DNA of 19,557 nucleotides from Gemmatimonas phototrophica. Lineage in GTDB: Bacteria; Gemmatimonadota; Gemmatimonadetes; Gemmatimonadales; Gemmatimonadaceae. The stretch spans positions 1 through 19,557 of the forward strand of contig CAMBRJ010000012.1 of NCBI GenBank assembly GCA_945870175.1, in the 5' to 3' direction. The stretch's first letter is position 1. Every line of letters begins with the position of its first letter. The notes beneath the pieces are model-generated. The model did no database searches and was not told the origin of the DNA. It was given only the letters and a program-made list of their open reading frames with translations. Below, piece by piece: positions 13,145 through 19,557 of the stretch. The translations under genes were made by a program, and so were the position numbers.

Positions 13145-14071
13145 TTGCTCATCACCCACGAGCTGACGCGTCGCTTCGGCGACGTGACGGCGCTTGATGG
13201 CCTCACCGTTTCCATCGAGCCGGGGATCACCGGACTGGTGGGATCGAACGGGGCGGGCAAGAGCACGCTGGTGAAAATTCTGCTTGGCCTGCTCGAGCCT
13301 TCGAGTGGGTCGGCGCACGTGATGGGGCATGATGTCGTGCGCGAGAACCGTGCGATCCGCTCGCTCGTGGGCTACATGCCCGAACACGACTGCCTGCCTC
13401 CGGAAATGACGGCCGCCGAGTTCGTGTCATTCATGGCCCGGTGTTCGGGACTGCCGGCCACGGCGGCGCGCGAGCGGGCGGCCGAAGTGCTGCGCCACGT
13501 GGGGTTGTTCGAAGAGCGATACCGGCCCATGCGCGGCTACTCCACGGGCATGGCCCAGCGCGTGAAGTTGGCGCAGGCGCTGGTGCACGATCCGCGTATT
13601 CTGGTGCTCGACGAGCCGACGAACGGTCTCGATCCGGCCGGTCGCGACGAGATGCTGGCGTTGATTCAACGCACTGGCCGCGAGTTCGGGATGTCGGTGC
13701 TGGTGTCCTCGCACCTGCTCGGAGAGCTCGAGCGCGTCTGCGATCACGTGGTGCTGATTGACGCGGGACGATTGGTGCGCGCGGAGCGACTCGGCGCGTT
13801 GACCGGCGAAACCGGCACATTGCTGGTGGAAGTGGACGGCGATGTGGAGGCGTACTGCGCCGCGCTGGTGGCGCAGGGGCTCGTGGTGCAGCGCGACCTG
13901 TTGCGCGCGCTGGTGGAGCTGCCGAACGGCGATGATGCGGAAAGTGTCGCGCGGGTGTTCGCGACGCACGACATCGTGCGCGATGTCGCGGTGGCGACCG
14001 GCGTGGGACTGCTGCGCCTGGAACGTCGTCGTGGACATCTCGAAGACCTGTTCGCGGGCGCCATCACATGA
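13145..14071 (+). CDS. ABC transporter ATP-binding protein (ABC-2 type), first ATPase
   Basis: A cytosolic nucleotide-binding subunit of about 308 residues. Seen from TTG 13145: Walker A GSNGAGKST at about 33-41, the signature YSTGMAQR at about 132-139, Walker B with LVLDEPTNGLDP at about 153-164 and the switch His in SSH at about 190. The signature and the length fit the ABC-2 exporter/natA-like group. The start is uncertain: the frame can begin at TTG 13106, which overlaps the regulator gene by 17 bases without a Shine-Dalgarno; a good GAGGA at 13127-13131 would instead serve ATC 13139 (rare start) or TTG 13145. The C-terminal third (after about residue 220) is a small beta-rich domain typical for this group. 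The TGA overlaps the permease ATG (ATGA, 14068-14071), indicating a coupled operon. Confidence 0.92.
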   Translation: MLITHELTRRFGDVTALDGLTVSIEPGITGLVGSNGAGKSTLVKILLGLLEPSSGSAHVMGHDVVRENRAIRSLVGYMPEHDCLPPEMTAAEFVSFMARCSGLPATAARERAAEVLRHVGLFEERYRPMRGYSTGMAQRVKLAQALVHDPRILVLDEPTNGLDPAGRDEMLALIQRTGREFGMSVLVSSHLLGELERVCDHVVLIDAGRLVRAERLGALTGETGTLLVEVDGDVEAYCAALVAQGLVVQRDLLRALVELPNGDDAESVARVFATHDIVRDVAVATGVGLLRLERRRGHLEDLFAGAIT

Positions 14072-14943
14072 GGAACGTCGTGAACGACACCACCATTCAC
14101 GACCTCGGCTACCGACGCTACGACGGCGCGCGCGAAGGCGTGCGCGGGGCGTGGCGCGTGCTGTTCGGGCAGGGATTCCGGGCGATGTTCGGACTGGGAC
14201 GTCCGCTGAAATCGAAGGCGGTCCCGGCGTTTGTGCTGGCCGCCACGATGTTGCCGTGTTTGGCCACGCTGGCCGCGTCGTCGGCCACCAAAGGGCAGCT
14301 GCCGATCATGTACGGCAACCTGATCGAGTCGCAGCTGATCCTGTTCGTGCTCTTCGCGGCGGCGCAGGCGCCGGAGCTGTTGAGTCATGATCAGCAGCAT
14401 CGGGTGTTGCCGTTGATCCTCACCCGCGACGTGACGCGCGACGTGTACGCCAGCGCGCGGCTGGCCGCGGTGTTGTGCGCGTTGCTGGTGGTGTGCGCCG
14501 CGCCGCTGCTGTTGCTGTATATCGGCGAGATCGGGATCGCCGTCGACCCGGCGGCGGCGTTCACCAAGATGGGCACGAAGGCCGGGCCGGTGCTGATGCA
14601 AGCCACGCTTACGGCATGGGTGATCGGAGCGATCGGCGCCGCGATGGCGTCGATGACCGCGCGCCGCGCGTATGCTACGGCGTCGGTGATCGGGCTGTTC
14701 CTGGTGGCGGCGGCGGTGTCCATCGGGCTCGACGATCTGGCCGGTGTATCGGCCGACGTGTCGGGGTTTGTGGATCCGCTGCGCTCGCTGCACAAGATGT
14801 CGCTGATTCTGTTCGGCGAAAAGAATCGCGCGATGGATCTCGCGGCTCCGCCACCGCTGTGGATGTTCGCGGCGTTGGCCCTCTCGCTGGGCGCCGCTGG
14901 CGTGCTCGCGACGTTCTGGCGCGTGCGCCGCGTGCGCGTATGA
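14068..14943 (+). CDS. ABC-2 type transporter permease, first
   Basis: A 291-residue inner-membrane subunit. It opens with a cytosolic stretch IHDLGYRRYDGAREGVRG (about residues 10-27), a conserved leader of a group of ABC-2 permeases whose YRxYxGxR motif is seen in many Gram-positive and soil-bacterial examples. About six hydrophobic helices follow (near 51-71, 88-106, 130-152, 178-198, 205-224 and 266-286). The segment ELLSHDQQHRVLPLILTRDV (103-122) between the second and third helices matches the typical 'D-x-x-x-RVLPLI-L-T-R' cytosolic loop of ABC-2 permeases, where the protein contacts its ATPase. The gene overlaps the preceding ATPase and the following second ATPase by four bases each. 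The cargo is unknown. Confidence 0.88.
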   Translation: MRNVVNDTTIHDLGYRRYDGAREGVRGAWRVLFGQGFRAMFGLGRPLKSKAVPAFVLAATMLPCLATLAASSATKGQLPIMYGNLIESQLILFVLFAAAQAPELLSHDQQHRVLPLILTRDVTRDVYASARLAAVLCALLVVCAAPLLLLYIGEIGIAVDPAAAFTKMGTKAGPVLMQATLTAWVIGAIGAAMASMTARRAYATASVIGLFLVAAAVSIGLDDLAGVSADVSGFVDPLRSLHKMSLILFGEKNRAMDLAAPPPLWMFAALALSLGAAGVLATFWRVRRVRV

Positions 14944-15878
14944 GTGCCATGCACACGAGCGACGCACCGGTGCCGCTGGTGTTCGATCGCGCGTCACACT
15001 GGTACGGCGATGTGGTGGCCGTGAACGATGTGACCTGCTCCATCGACGCGGGCATTACCGGATTGCTGGGCCCGAACGGCGCCGGCAAGAGCACGATGCT
15101 GCAGATGGCGGCGGGATTGCTCGCGCCGTCGAGCGGCACCGTGCGCGTGTACGGCGAGTCCCCACTCGACAATCCGTCGATCTTTCGGAAAGTCGCATTG
15201 GTGCCGGAGCGTGAAGCGCTGCCGTCGATGTTGTCGGCGCGCGCGTTCGTGGAGGCGCGTGCGGTGTTGCTCGGCCTGCGCGATCCCAAGCTGGCGGCCC
15301 TCCGCGCGCTGACCACGGTCGAGATGGATACGGTCGCCGACCGCACGGTCGGTGGATTCAGCAAAGGCATGCGGCAGCGCACCAAGCTGGCGGCCGCACT
15401 CGTGCACGAGCCCACGTTGTTGTTGCTCGACGAACCGTTCAACGGGCTCGATCCACGTCAGCGCCTGCACATGATGCGACTGCTGGAAGACCGCGCCCGT
15501 GATGGCACAGCGGTGTTGCTCAGTTCGCACATTCTGGAAGAAATCGAAGGCGTGGCGTCGCGTATTCTGGTGATGTTGTCGGGGCGCCTCGCGGCAAGTG
15601 GCGATCATCGCACGCTGCGCCGCATGATGACTGACCGACCGCACACGGTGCGTATTCGGTCCACCAACGATCGCGCGTTGGCCTCGGCGCTGCTGTCGTC
15701 GCCCACCGTGATGGGGGTGGATATCGACGCCGATGCGCTGATGGTGCGGGCGGCGGATTACACCGGCTTTGCGCATCACGTCGGTGTGGTCGCACAGCGA
15801 GCGTCGATCACGCTGCTGGAAGTGCAGCCGACCGATGAATCGCTGGAGCACGTGTTCGCCTATCTGGTGGCGCGATGA
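14940..15878 (+). CDS. ABC transporter ATP-binding protein (ABC-2 type), second ATPase
   Basis: A 312-residue nucleotide-binding subunit. Walker A GPNGAGKST is at 44-52, the signature FSKGMRQR at 140-147, Walker B LLLLDEPFNGLDP at 160-172 and the switch His in SSH at 196. The N-terminal strand LVFDRASHWYGDVVAVNDV is a normal ABC start. The C-terminal 90 residues form a separate small domain ending EVQPTDESLEHVFAYLVAR, the common end of ABC-2 ATPases. It is only distantly similar to the first ATPase of the cassette, so the pair looks like an old duplication or a heteromeric transporter rather than a recent copy. ATG 14940 overlaps the permease TGA (ATGA) and its own TGA overlaps the second permease ATG, so all four genes are translationally coupled. 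Confidence 0.93.
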   Translation: MSAMHTSDAPVPLVFDRASHWYGDVVAVNDVTCSIDAGITGLLGPNGAGKSTMLQMAAGLLAPSSGTVRVYGESPLDNPSIFRKVALVPEREALPSMLSARAFVEARAVLLGLRDPKLAALRALTTVEMDTVADRTVGGFSKGMRQRTKLAAALVHEPTLLLLDEPFNGLDPRQRLHMMRLLEDRARDGTAVLLSSHILEEIEGVASRILVMLSGRLAASGDHRTLRRMMTDRPHTVRIRSTNDRALASALLSSPTVMGVDIDADALMVRAADYTGFAHHVGVVAQRASITLLEVQPTDESLEHVFAYLVAR

Positions 15879-16642
15879 GCGTGGCGTACGGTCGGATCTC
15901 GCCGTGGGCGACGGCGCGCGTGCTGGTGCAGCTGGCGTGGGCCCGCACCTTCTCGGTGACGCTGGTTGTGGGCGTGAGTGGATTGTTGCTGCTGCCGGTG
16001 ATGTTCGCGCTGGCCTTCGCGTCGCGCGGCAGTTTGAGTGGGGATCCGGTGGCGTTTCTGGTGCAGCGCTACGACTCGCTGGTGTGCGGCCTCGCCATGC
16101 CACTCATCGCGCTGCTGCTGGGCACCAGCGCGTTCAGTGCGGAAACGGATGACGGCACGCTGCTGTATCTCGTCACGACGACCACGCCGCGCTGGTGGAT
16201 CGCGTGTGTGCGCGTGATGTACGCATCGATTGTGACGGGGCTGCTCTCCGCATTCGCGGTGTGGAGCACCGGCGCGATTGCGGCCGATGGCAGCAACCCC
16301 GAGCACGTGACGACGGCGTTTACGGTGGCCGTGCTGTTCGGCGGCGCGACCTACGCGGCCCTGTTTACCGCCCTCGCGCTGCTCACGCGTCGCGCGCTGG
16401 TGGCCGGCTTGGTGTACGTGCTCTTCTGGGAGGGCGCGCTCAGTCGCACGTTCCCGGCTCTGCATTATTTGAGTGTGCGTCAGTGGACGTTGGCCGTGGC
16501 CTCATCACTCACGGATTCGTCGGAGAAGGCGCTGCAGGACGGCCCGTCACTCGCCGCGTCGGTGATCGGCGCGGCGCTGTTGGTGGTGCTGTCGGTGTAT
16601 GTCGGCGGGCGGCGATTGCAGCGACCGCGAATGCAGCGATAA
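15875..16642 (+). CDS. ABC-2 type transporter permease, second
   Basis: A 255-residue inner-membrane subunit with about six hydrophobic helices: near 27-48, 68-88, 108-136, 147-170, 172-192 and 228-247. The helix-end ETDDGTLLYLVTTTTPRWWI (about 89-108) is the ABC-2 cytosolic loop equivalent to that of the first permease, and the segment GLVYVLFWEGALSRTFPALHY (about 178-199) is typical for a permease subgroup paired with the natA-like ATPase. It lacks the N-terminal YRRYDG leader of the first permease, so the two permeases are distinct subunits or make two transporters. ATG 15875 overlaps the preceding stop by four bases. It is the last gene of the cassette, 14 bases from the convergent LON-domain gene. 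Cargo unknown. Confidence 0.87.
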   Translation: MSVAYGRISPWATARVLVQLAWARTFSVTLVVGVSGLLLLPVMFALAFASRGSLSGDPVAFLVQRYDSLVCGLAMPLIALLLGTSAFSAETDDGTLLYLVTTTTPRWWIACVRVMYASIVTGLLSAFAVWSTGAIAADGSNPEHVTTAFTVAVLFGGATYAALFTALALLTRRALVAGLVYVLFWEGALSRTFPALHYLSVRQWTLAVASSLTDSSEKALQDGPSLAASVIGAALLVVLSVYVGGRRLQRPRMQR

Positions 16643-16656
16643 CGGCGATGTACGCG

Positions 16657-17289
16657 CTACCTTGCTTTGAGCGCCGCTTGTAATTCAAGATCCGGGATCG
16701 CTTTCCGCAGCACGTGGTCGATCTGCATGAGGCGCGCGGCCGGCGATCGCTCGGCGAGCAGGCGATAACGGCTGTCGAGATCGAGATCGATCATCGCGCC
16801 GACGCTCCACGCCACCTGCGCGGCGTCATCTGGCAACTCGGGGAGCGGATCGGTGTCGTCGTTCAACGTGCGCACGGCCCGTACGACGCGCTTGAAGTTG
16901 GCGATGACTTCGTCGGCGGCCACAGCAAGTGCTACCGGCGACGCGCCGGTTTCGTCGGGGACGATGGTACCAGTGGCCACCAGATACGGGGCGTCGCGTT
17001 CCACGAACGCGGTGAGTGCGAAGCGTTCGCAGCCCGTCACGATGATGTTGGCGCGGCCGTCGGGCATCATTTCCACGTCGGTGATCTTGGCCACGCAGCC
17101 CATGCGTCCCACCGGCAAGTCGCGTTCGGCGACACCTGGTATGGCGGGAATGATGCCGAAACGCCCGTCGCCCGCGCGCACATCGGCCAGCAGCTGCCGA
17201 TAGCGCGGTTCGAAGAGGTGCAGCGGCAACAGGGTACCGGGGAACAGCACGACACCCAGCGGGAACACGGGCAGCAGGAGATCAGTCAC
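16657..17289 (-). CDS. LON substrate-binding-domain protein (no protease domain)
   Basis: The 210-residue product corresponds to the N-terminal substrate-recognition domain of Lon (PF02190 type) alone, without AAA+ and Ser-Lys protease parts. Seen: the opening LPVFPLGVVLFPGTLLPLHLFEPRYRQLL (a beta-strand/turn/helix pattern present in both Lon and cereblon-like domains), then a glycine-rich DGRFGIIP strand, VGRMGCVAKITDVEMMPDGRANIIVTG and ERFAL, and a helical C-terminal half. Stand-alone proteins of this kind are widespread, and their role is unsettled (proposed protein-quality or regulatory functions). The start is GTG 17289 with no strong Shine-Dalgarno. It lies 102 bases downstream of marR on the same strand, so the two may or may not be co-transcribed. 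Confidence 0.9.
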   Translation of the reverse strand: MTDLLLPVFPLGVVLFPGTLLPLHLFEPRYRQLLADVRAGDGRFGIIPAIPGVAERDLPVGRMGCVAKITDVEMMPDGRANIIVTGCERFALTAFVERDAPYLVATGTIVPDETGASPVALAVAADEVIANFKRVVRAVRTLNDDTDPLPELPDDAAQVAWSVGAMIDLDLDSRYRLLAERSPAARLMQIDHVLRKAIPDLELQAALKAR

Positions 17290-17391
17290 GTCGGAAATAT
17301 CTCGCGAAGGCGCGTCGTGCGCTCGGAGGAACGGCGCTTCGGTCTCGCCGAGATCGCGGAGATCGCGCTCGCCGGCGTTGCGGCACGCGAA

Positions 17392-17853
17392 TCAGTTGCC
17401 GGGGCAGTTTTGGCGAACACCCTGAAGCAGCATGGCCAACTGGGCGCGCTCACGGTCGGCGAGCCCGTCGAACACGGTGCGCTCTGCCTCAGTGACGACG
17501 GGAGCGGCGGCGCGGAGCAATCCCTCGCCTTTTTCGGTCAGCGCGGTATGCACGACGCGACGGTCCTGTGTATCACGGCGACGGGCCACCAAGCCGGCAG
17601 TATCGAGCCGGTCGAGCATTCTGGTGACGTCGGGACTCGGAGCGGCCAGATGCTTGCCCAGCTCGCTGCATCCGGCGCCGCTCTGGCCATACCGCGCGAT
17701 GACTTGGAGCAGCTCGTACTGCGCCGTGGTCACGTTGAACGGCTCGAGCGCCCACGCCAGCGCCCGCTCGACGTGGGCGGCAGCGGTGCGAAGGGCGTGC
17801 ACGGTGGAGGCGCGGGTTGCCGCTGCGGCCGAATCGGGGGGATTCGCGTTCAT
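17392..17853 (-). CDS. MarR-family transcriptional regulator
   Basis: A winged-helix dimeric DNA-binding protein of 153 residues from ATG 17853, the usual MarR size. The core reads EPFNVTTAQYELLQVIARYG, then CSELGKHLAAPSPDVTRMLDRLDTAGLVARR with a DxRR wing (RDTQDRRVVHTALTEKG) and the dimerisation helices at both ends. The frame is open nine codons further to a TTG at 17880 but that codon lies inside the likely promoter, so the ATG is preferred. No clear Shine-Dalgarno precedes it, and the proposed transcription start would leave an almost leaderless message. The ligand and targets are not visible; the LON-domain gene is on the same strand downstream. Such regulators usually repress their own gene, consistent with the palindrome in its promoter. 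Confidence 0.92.
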   Translation of the reverse strand: MNANPPDSAAAATRASTVHALRTAAAHVERALAWALEPFNVTTAQYELLQVIARYGQSGAGCSELGKHLAAPSPDVTRMLDRLDTAGLVARRRDTQDRRVVHTALTEKGEGLLRAAAPVVTEAERTVFDGLADRERAQLAMLLQGVRQNCPGN

Positions 17854-17861
17854 AATCAAGC

Positions 17862-17890
17862 ACGGTATCTGTTTAAACAATTGATGTCAA
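17862..17890 (-). promoter_or_regulatory. Probable marR promoter with overlapping palindromic operator
   Basis: On the minus strand a perfect -35 box TTGACA (17890-17885) is followed after 17 bases by TACCGT (17867-17862), a weak -10 match. The perfect palindrome TGTTTAAACA (17870-17879) lies between them, the usual site of MarR autorepression. The predicted transcription start would be at about 17855, nearly at the ATG. The -35 and palindrome are directly visible; the -10 assignment and autorepression are inferred. Confidence 0.4.
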
Positions 17891-17976
17891 TCCAACACCT
17901 TCTGGGACGTCATCGATTGCTACCACTGGAGGGGTGAGGTCGATACATTGCCGTGCTGCCTGTGAAGTGCAGGCAC

Positions 17977-18047
17977 GGCGCCGTCGCCAAGTGGTAAGGC
18001 AGGAGACTGCAAATCTCCCACCGTCGGTTCGATTCCGACCGGCGCCT
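17977..18047 (+). tRNA. tRNA-Cys (anticodon GCA)
   Basis: All arms fold: acceptor GGCGCCG (17977-17983) with CGGCGCC (18040-18046), D-stem GCC/GGC, anticodon stem GGAGA/TCTCC with loop CTGCAAA and anticodon GCA at 18009-18011, T-stem GTCGG/CCGAC with loop TTCGATT. The discriminator base is T (18047), as expected for cysteine tRNAs. The gene is 71 bases long; CCA is not encoded (CTA follows). A 6-base hairpin TGCCTG/CAGGCA lies just upstream in the leader. It is transcribed away from marR and ends in the hairpin terminator at 18097-18132. Confidence 0.97.
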
Positions 18048-18063
18048 CTAGGCCCTGCCGTAC

Positions 18064-18098
18064 TGGGTTCTGGGTCTTGAGTTGTGAGGTATGAGGAA
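18064..18098 (+). repeat. Degenerate heptamer tandem repeat, five TGRGNNN units
   Basis: Five consecutive 7-base units starting TGGG, TGGG, TGAG, TGAG, TGAG (positions 18064, 18071, 18078, 18085, 18092) fill the space between tRNA-Cys and its terminator. Only the first four bases of each unit are conserved. This could be a decayed heptanucleotide repeat; with so few, so degenerate units chance is possible. Confidence 0.4.
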
Positions 18099-18132
18099 GC
18101 GGGCGACTCCCTATGGGAGCCGCCCGCTTTTT
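18097..18132 (+). terminator. Rho-independent terminator downstream of tRNA-Cys
   Basis: A 15-base stem, AAGCGGGCGACTCCC (18097-18111) with GGGAGCCGCCCGCTT (18115-18129), one mismatch, a TAT loop and a T-run at 18128-18132. GC-rich stem plus T-run is a textbook intrinsic terminator for the tRNA transcript. It lies 22 bases beyond the stop of the convergent secreted-protein gene and may also help end that transcript, although the opposite side has only a weak T-rich tail. Confidence 0.9.
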
Positions 18133-18154
18133 CTGTCGCCGCGACCGGCGGGGA

Positions 18155-18997
18155 CTACTCCCAGTAGGCGGTGAACTCGTAGAACGCTGCCCCGGACCGC
18201 GAATCGTTGATCCGGAGGATGGCGGTGTAGCCGTTCCAGGCACTCGGGTGCTGGACCACGGCGATACGGCCACGGCCCGACCGCTGGTCGATGCGCAGGT
18301 TCACGTGGCGGTTCGGCAGTCCACCGCCCCGGATGTTGGCGTTTATGTCGCTGACACGGACACCGCTGCGGGTGATGGCGTCCACCCGACGGCCGGAGAT
18401 CTGGATCTCGACGACATCGTCGACCCGTCCGCTCCAGCTCAGCGCGCCGACCCCACCGTTCTGGGTGCTGCCGCCACGATCGTTGCGATTGGGGTTGTTG
18501 TCGCGGCCGTTGCCGCGGCCGCCTCGCCCCCAGCCCCCACCGTTGCCGTTGTTGCCGCGGTCATCCTCGTCGCGATCGTCGTAGCCCCGGTCATCGACAT
18601 AGGCCGTGATGCGATAGCTGTCGGCACCGGCGCGTGGGTCGCGCACGCGCAGCACGGCCTGATACCCGTTGCGCGCCGACGGCTGCTCGATGACGTCCAC
18701 CTCGCCGCGTCCGTCGTTGAGCTGCACGAAGACATGCGCACGGGTGCGGGGGAGTGCGGCATTCACCCGCGTCCGGCTCGGGAGCGCGGCATCGAAGCCG
18801 CGCGTGCTCACGTCACGTCCGCGCACGATGATCAACACTTCGCGATCGACGCGGCCCGTCCAGGTGAAGAGGGTGCGATCGGCGCGATCGGGCGGTGTGG
18901 CGCCGGCTGGCGTCGCCGCGATGAAGAGCCCGGCGATCACCGGAACGGTGAGGACCGAGCGGCGGACACGAGATGAAAGCGAACGATGCAGTGTCAT
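18155..18997 (-). CDS. Secreted hypothetical protein with two homologous domains and a Gly/Asp/Asn-rich linker
   Basis: A 280-residue product from ATG 18997, which has a strong GGAGG at five-base spacing. Residues 1-33 are a signal peptide (SSRVRRSVLTVPVIAGLFIA, cleavage after PAGA). The mature protein has an internal duplication: domain A about 44-135 (FTWTGRVDREVLIIVRG ... GRGEVDVIEQPSARNGYQAV ... YRITAYVDD) and domain B about 186-280 (LSWSGRVDDVVEIQISG ... GRGRIAVVQHPSAWNGYTAI ... YEFTAYWE). Shared signatures are W[TS]GRVD, GRG.[IV].V.[EQ]..S[A].NGY.A.LR[VI].D and the [RIF]TAY end, all beta-rich. The linker 136-183 is low-complexity (DDRGYDDRDEDDRGNN, then GGWGRGGRGNGRDNN). I recognise no named family; extracellular or periplasmic binding is the likeliest general role. 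Confidence 0.8.
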   Translation of the reverse strand: MTLHRSLSSRVRRSVLTVPVIAGLFIAATPAGATPPDRADRTLFTWTGRVDREVLIIVRGRDVSTRGFDAALPSRTRVNAALPRTRAHVFVQLNDGRGEVDVIEQPSARNGYQAVLRVRDPRAGADSYRITAYVDDRGYDDRDEDDRGNNGNGGGWGRGGRGNGRDNNPNRNDRGGSTQNGGVGALSWSGRVDDVVEIQISGRRVDAITRSGVRVSDINANIRGGGLPNRHVNLRIDQRSGRGRIAVVQHPSAWNGYTAILRINDSRSGAAFYEFTAYWE

Positions 18998-19557
18998 GTG
19001 CTCCTCCACAGAGCGATAGTCACTGCCGTATAGGGCATCAGCGGTGCCACGAGAAATCCGCACGCGCCGAGACCGCGCGTGGTGCTCGCACTGCGACGCA
19101 AGTGCTTACGGTGGAGGGTTTTCACTCACGCTGCGGGACGACGGGACGCGCCCTCGCGGCGCGCGCATCGTGCGAGCACTGTCCCAAAACGCGGACAATC
19201 TCCGTGATTTCGACAGGACGCTTCGGGGTGCGGTGCGCGGGCCGTTGCCTGGTTGCGGCCGACGTGCGACCGCGCCTCGGAATCACGTCGCCGACTTTGC
19301 GCTAGGCATGGGCCGAGATCTGAGGGCGTTGGGTTTATTGATTGAACAACACCACAGCAATGCGTCGGCGCGTGGCGATGGCCCGTGGGCGCGCGGATCG
19401 GCTTATCCGTGTGGGTTCCGTGTGATCGGTGTTATCCGTGTTCTGGCTGTTCTCGATCTTGTGGAATCACCACCACTGGTGCCGCCGACGGATCGTGAAC
19501 AGCCGGAACACGGATAGACGGATGGCACGGTAACAACACGGATCTGCTCTGGGTGCG
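18998..19557. other. Non-coding tail upstream of the secreted-protein gene
   Basis: About 560 bases without a convincing gene; reading frames here lack any family pattern and cross repeats. The first 70 bases must hold the promoter of the minus-strand secreted-protein gene, but no clear -35/-10 pair is seen (a TATACG on the minus strand near 19030 is the best weak candidate). GTGCTCGCAC at 19082-19091 and its reverse complement at 19170-19179 form a 10-base inverted repeat 78 bases apart. The last 150 bases are taken up by a large imperfect inverted repeat listed separately. The gene beyond the window end cannot be seen. Confidence 0.55.
19405..19543. repeat. Large imperfect inverted repeat built on ATCCGTGT units
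   Basis: The core arms 19433-19458 and 19491-19516 agree as inverted copies at 24 of 26 positions around a 32-base loop. Outwards the symmetry continues more loosely: ATCCGTGT occurs at 19405 and 19434, and its reverse complement ACACGGAT at 19508 and 19536. No T-run follows it and no protein reading is supported. It resembles dispersed intergenic hairpin repeats; its genome-wide copy number cannot be checked here. Confidence 0.8.

Noticed and set aside
19044..19517. Possible small gene in the window tail
   Set aside because: The frame crosses the large inverted repeat, has no ribosome-binding site that fits and shows no recognisable domain.

Overview
The window is high-GC bacterial chromosome with dense short-gap gene packing, no insertion sequence, phage gene or CRISPR array. 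Overall look (very high GC3, type III glutamine synthetase, membrane-anchored M19 peptidase, paired ABC-2 cassettes whose first permease carries an N-terminal LGYRRYDGAREG-type motif, G-rich intergenic repeats) suggests Gemmatimonadota or a similar soil lineage; this is inference from gene content and not a proven assignment.

Layout. 1-2741 (+): the end of an amidase-signature enzyme, a small membrane-anchored protein, an M19 metallodipeptidase, a Gdx/SugE-type SMR exporter and a VOC protein. 2738-5612 (-): a translationally coupled unit of M20D amidohydrolase, DUF3311 small membrane protein and sodium:solute symporter, each overlapping the next by a few bases. 5687-6373 (+) is an unknown coiled-coil/transmembrane protein convergent with a DUF5519 'luciferase-domain' protein (6370-6771, -). 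6929-8011 (+) is a bifunctional Ada DNA-repair protein/regulator, separated by a long near-perfect inverted repeat from a convergent type III glutamine synthetase (8102-10363, -).

10701-11312 (+) is a small lipoprotein, convergent with an EAL-HDOD signalling protein (11309-12520, -). Divergent from the latter, an MqsA-like zinc-finger/HTH regulator leads into a four-gene ABC cassette (ATPase, permease, ATPase, permease; 13145-16642) whose members are linked by ATGA overlaps. A LON-substrate-binding-domain protein and a MarR regulator lie on the minus strand (16657-17853), followed by tRNA-Cys(GCA) with a strong hairpin-plus-T-run terminator, a secreted protein with two related domains joined by an Asp/Gly/Asn-rich linker (18155-18997, -), and a non-coding, repeat-bearing tail to the window end.

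The first third reads as amide/peptide scavenging (amidase, dipeptidase, M20D hydrolase plus a probable monocarboxylate/amino-acid-type symporter), and the glutamine synthetase adds nitrogen assimilation, but no common regulation is visible. The most unusual DNA-level signals are the 108-bp inverted repeat that supplies the stop codons of both ada and the glutamine synthetase, and the fact that three of five convergent gene pairs end on a shared CTAG. I did not find a convincing wholly new multi-gene defence or biosynthetic system; the best undescribed candidates are the regulator-led dual ABC cassette, the duplicated-domain secreted protein, and the intergenic repeat families.
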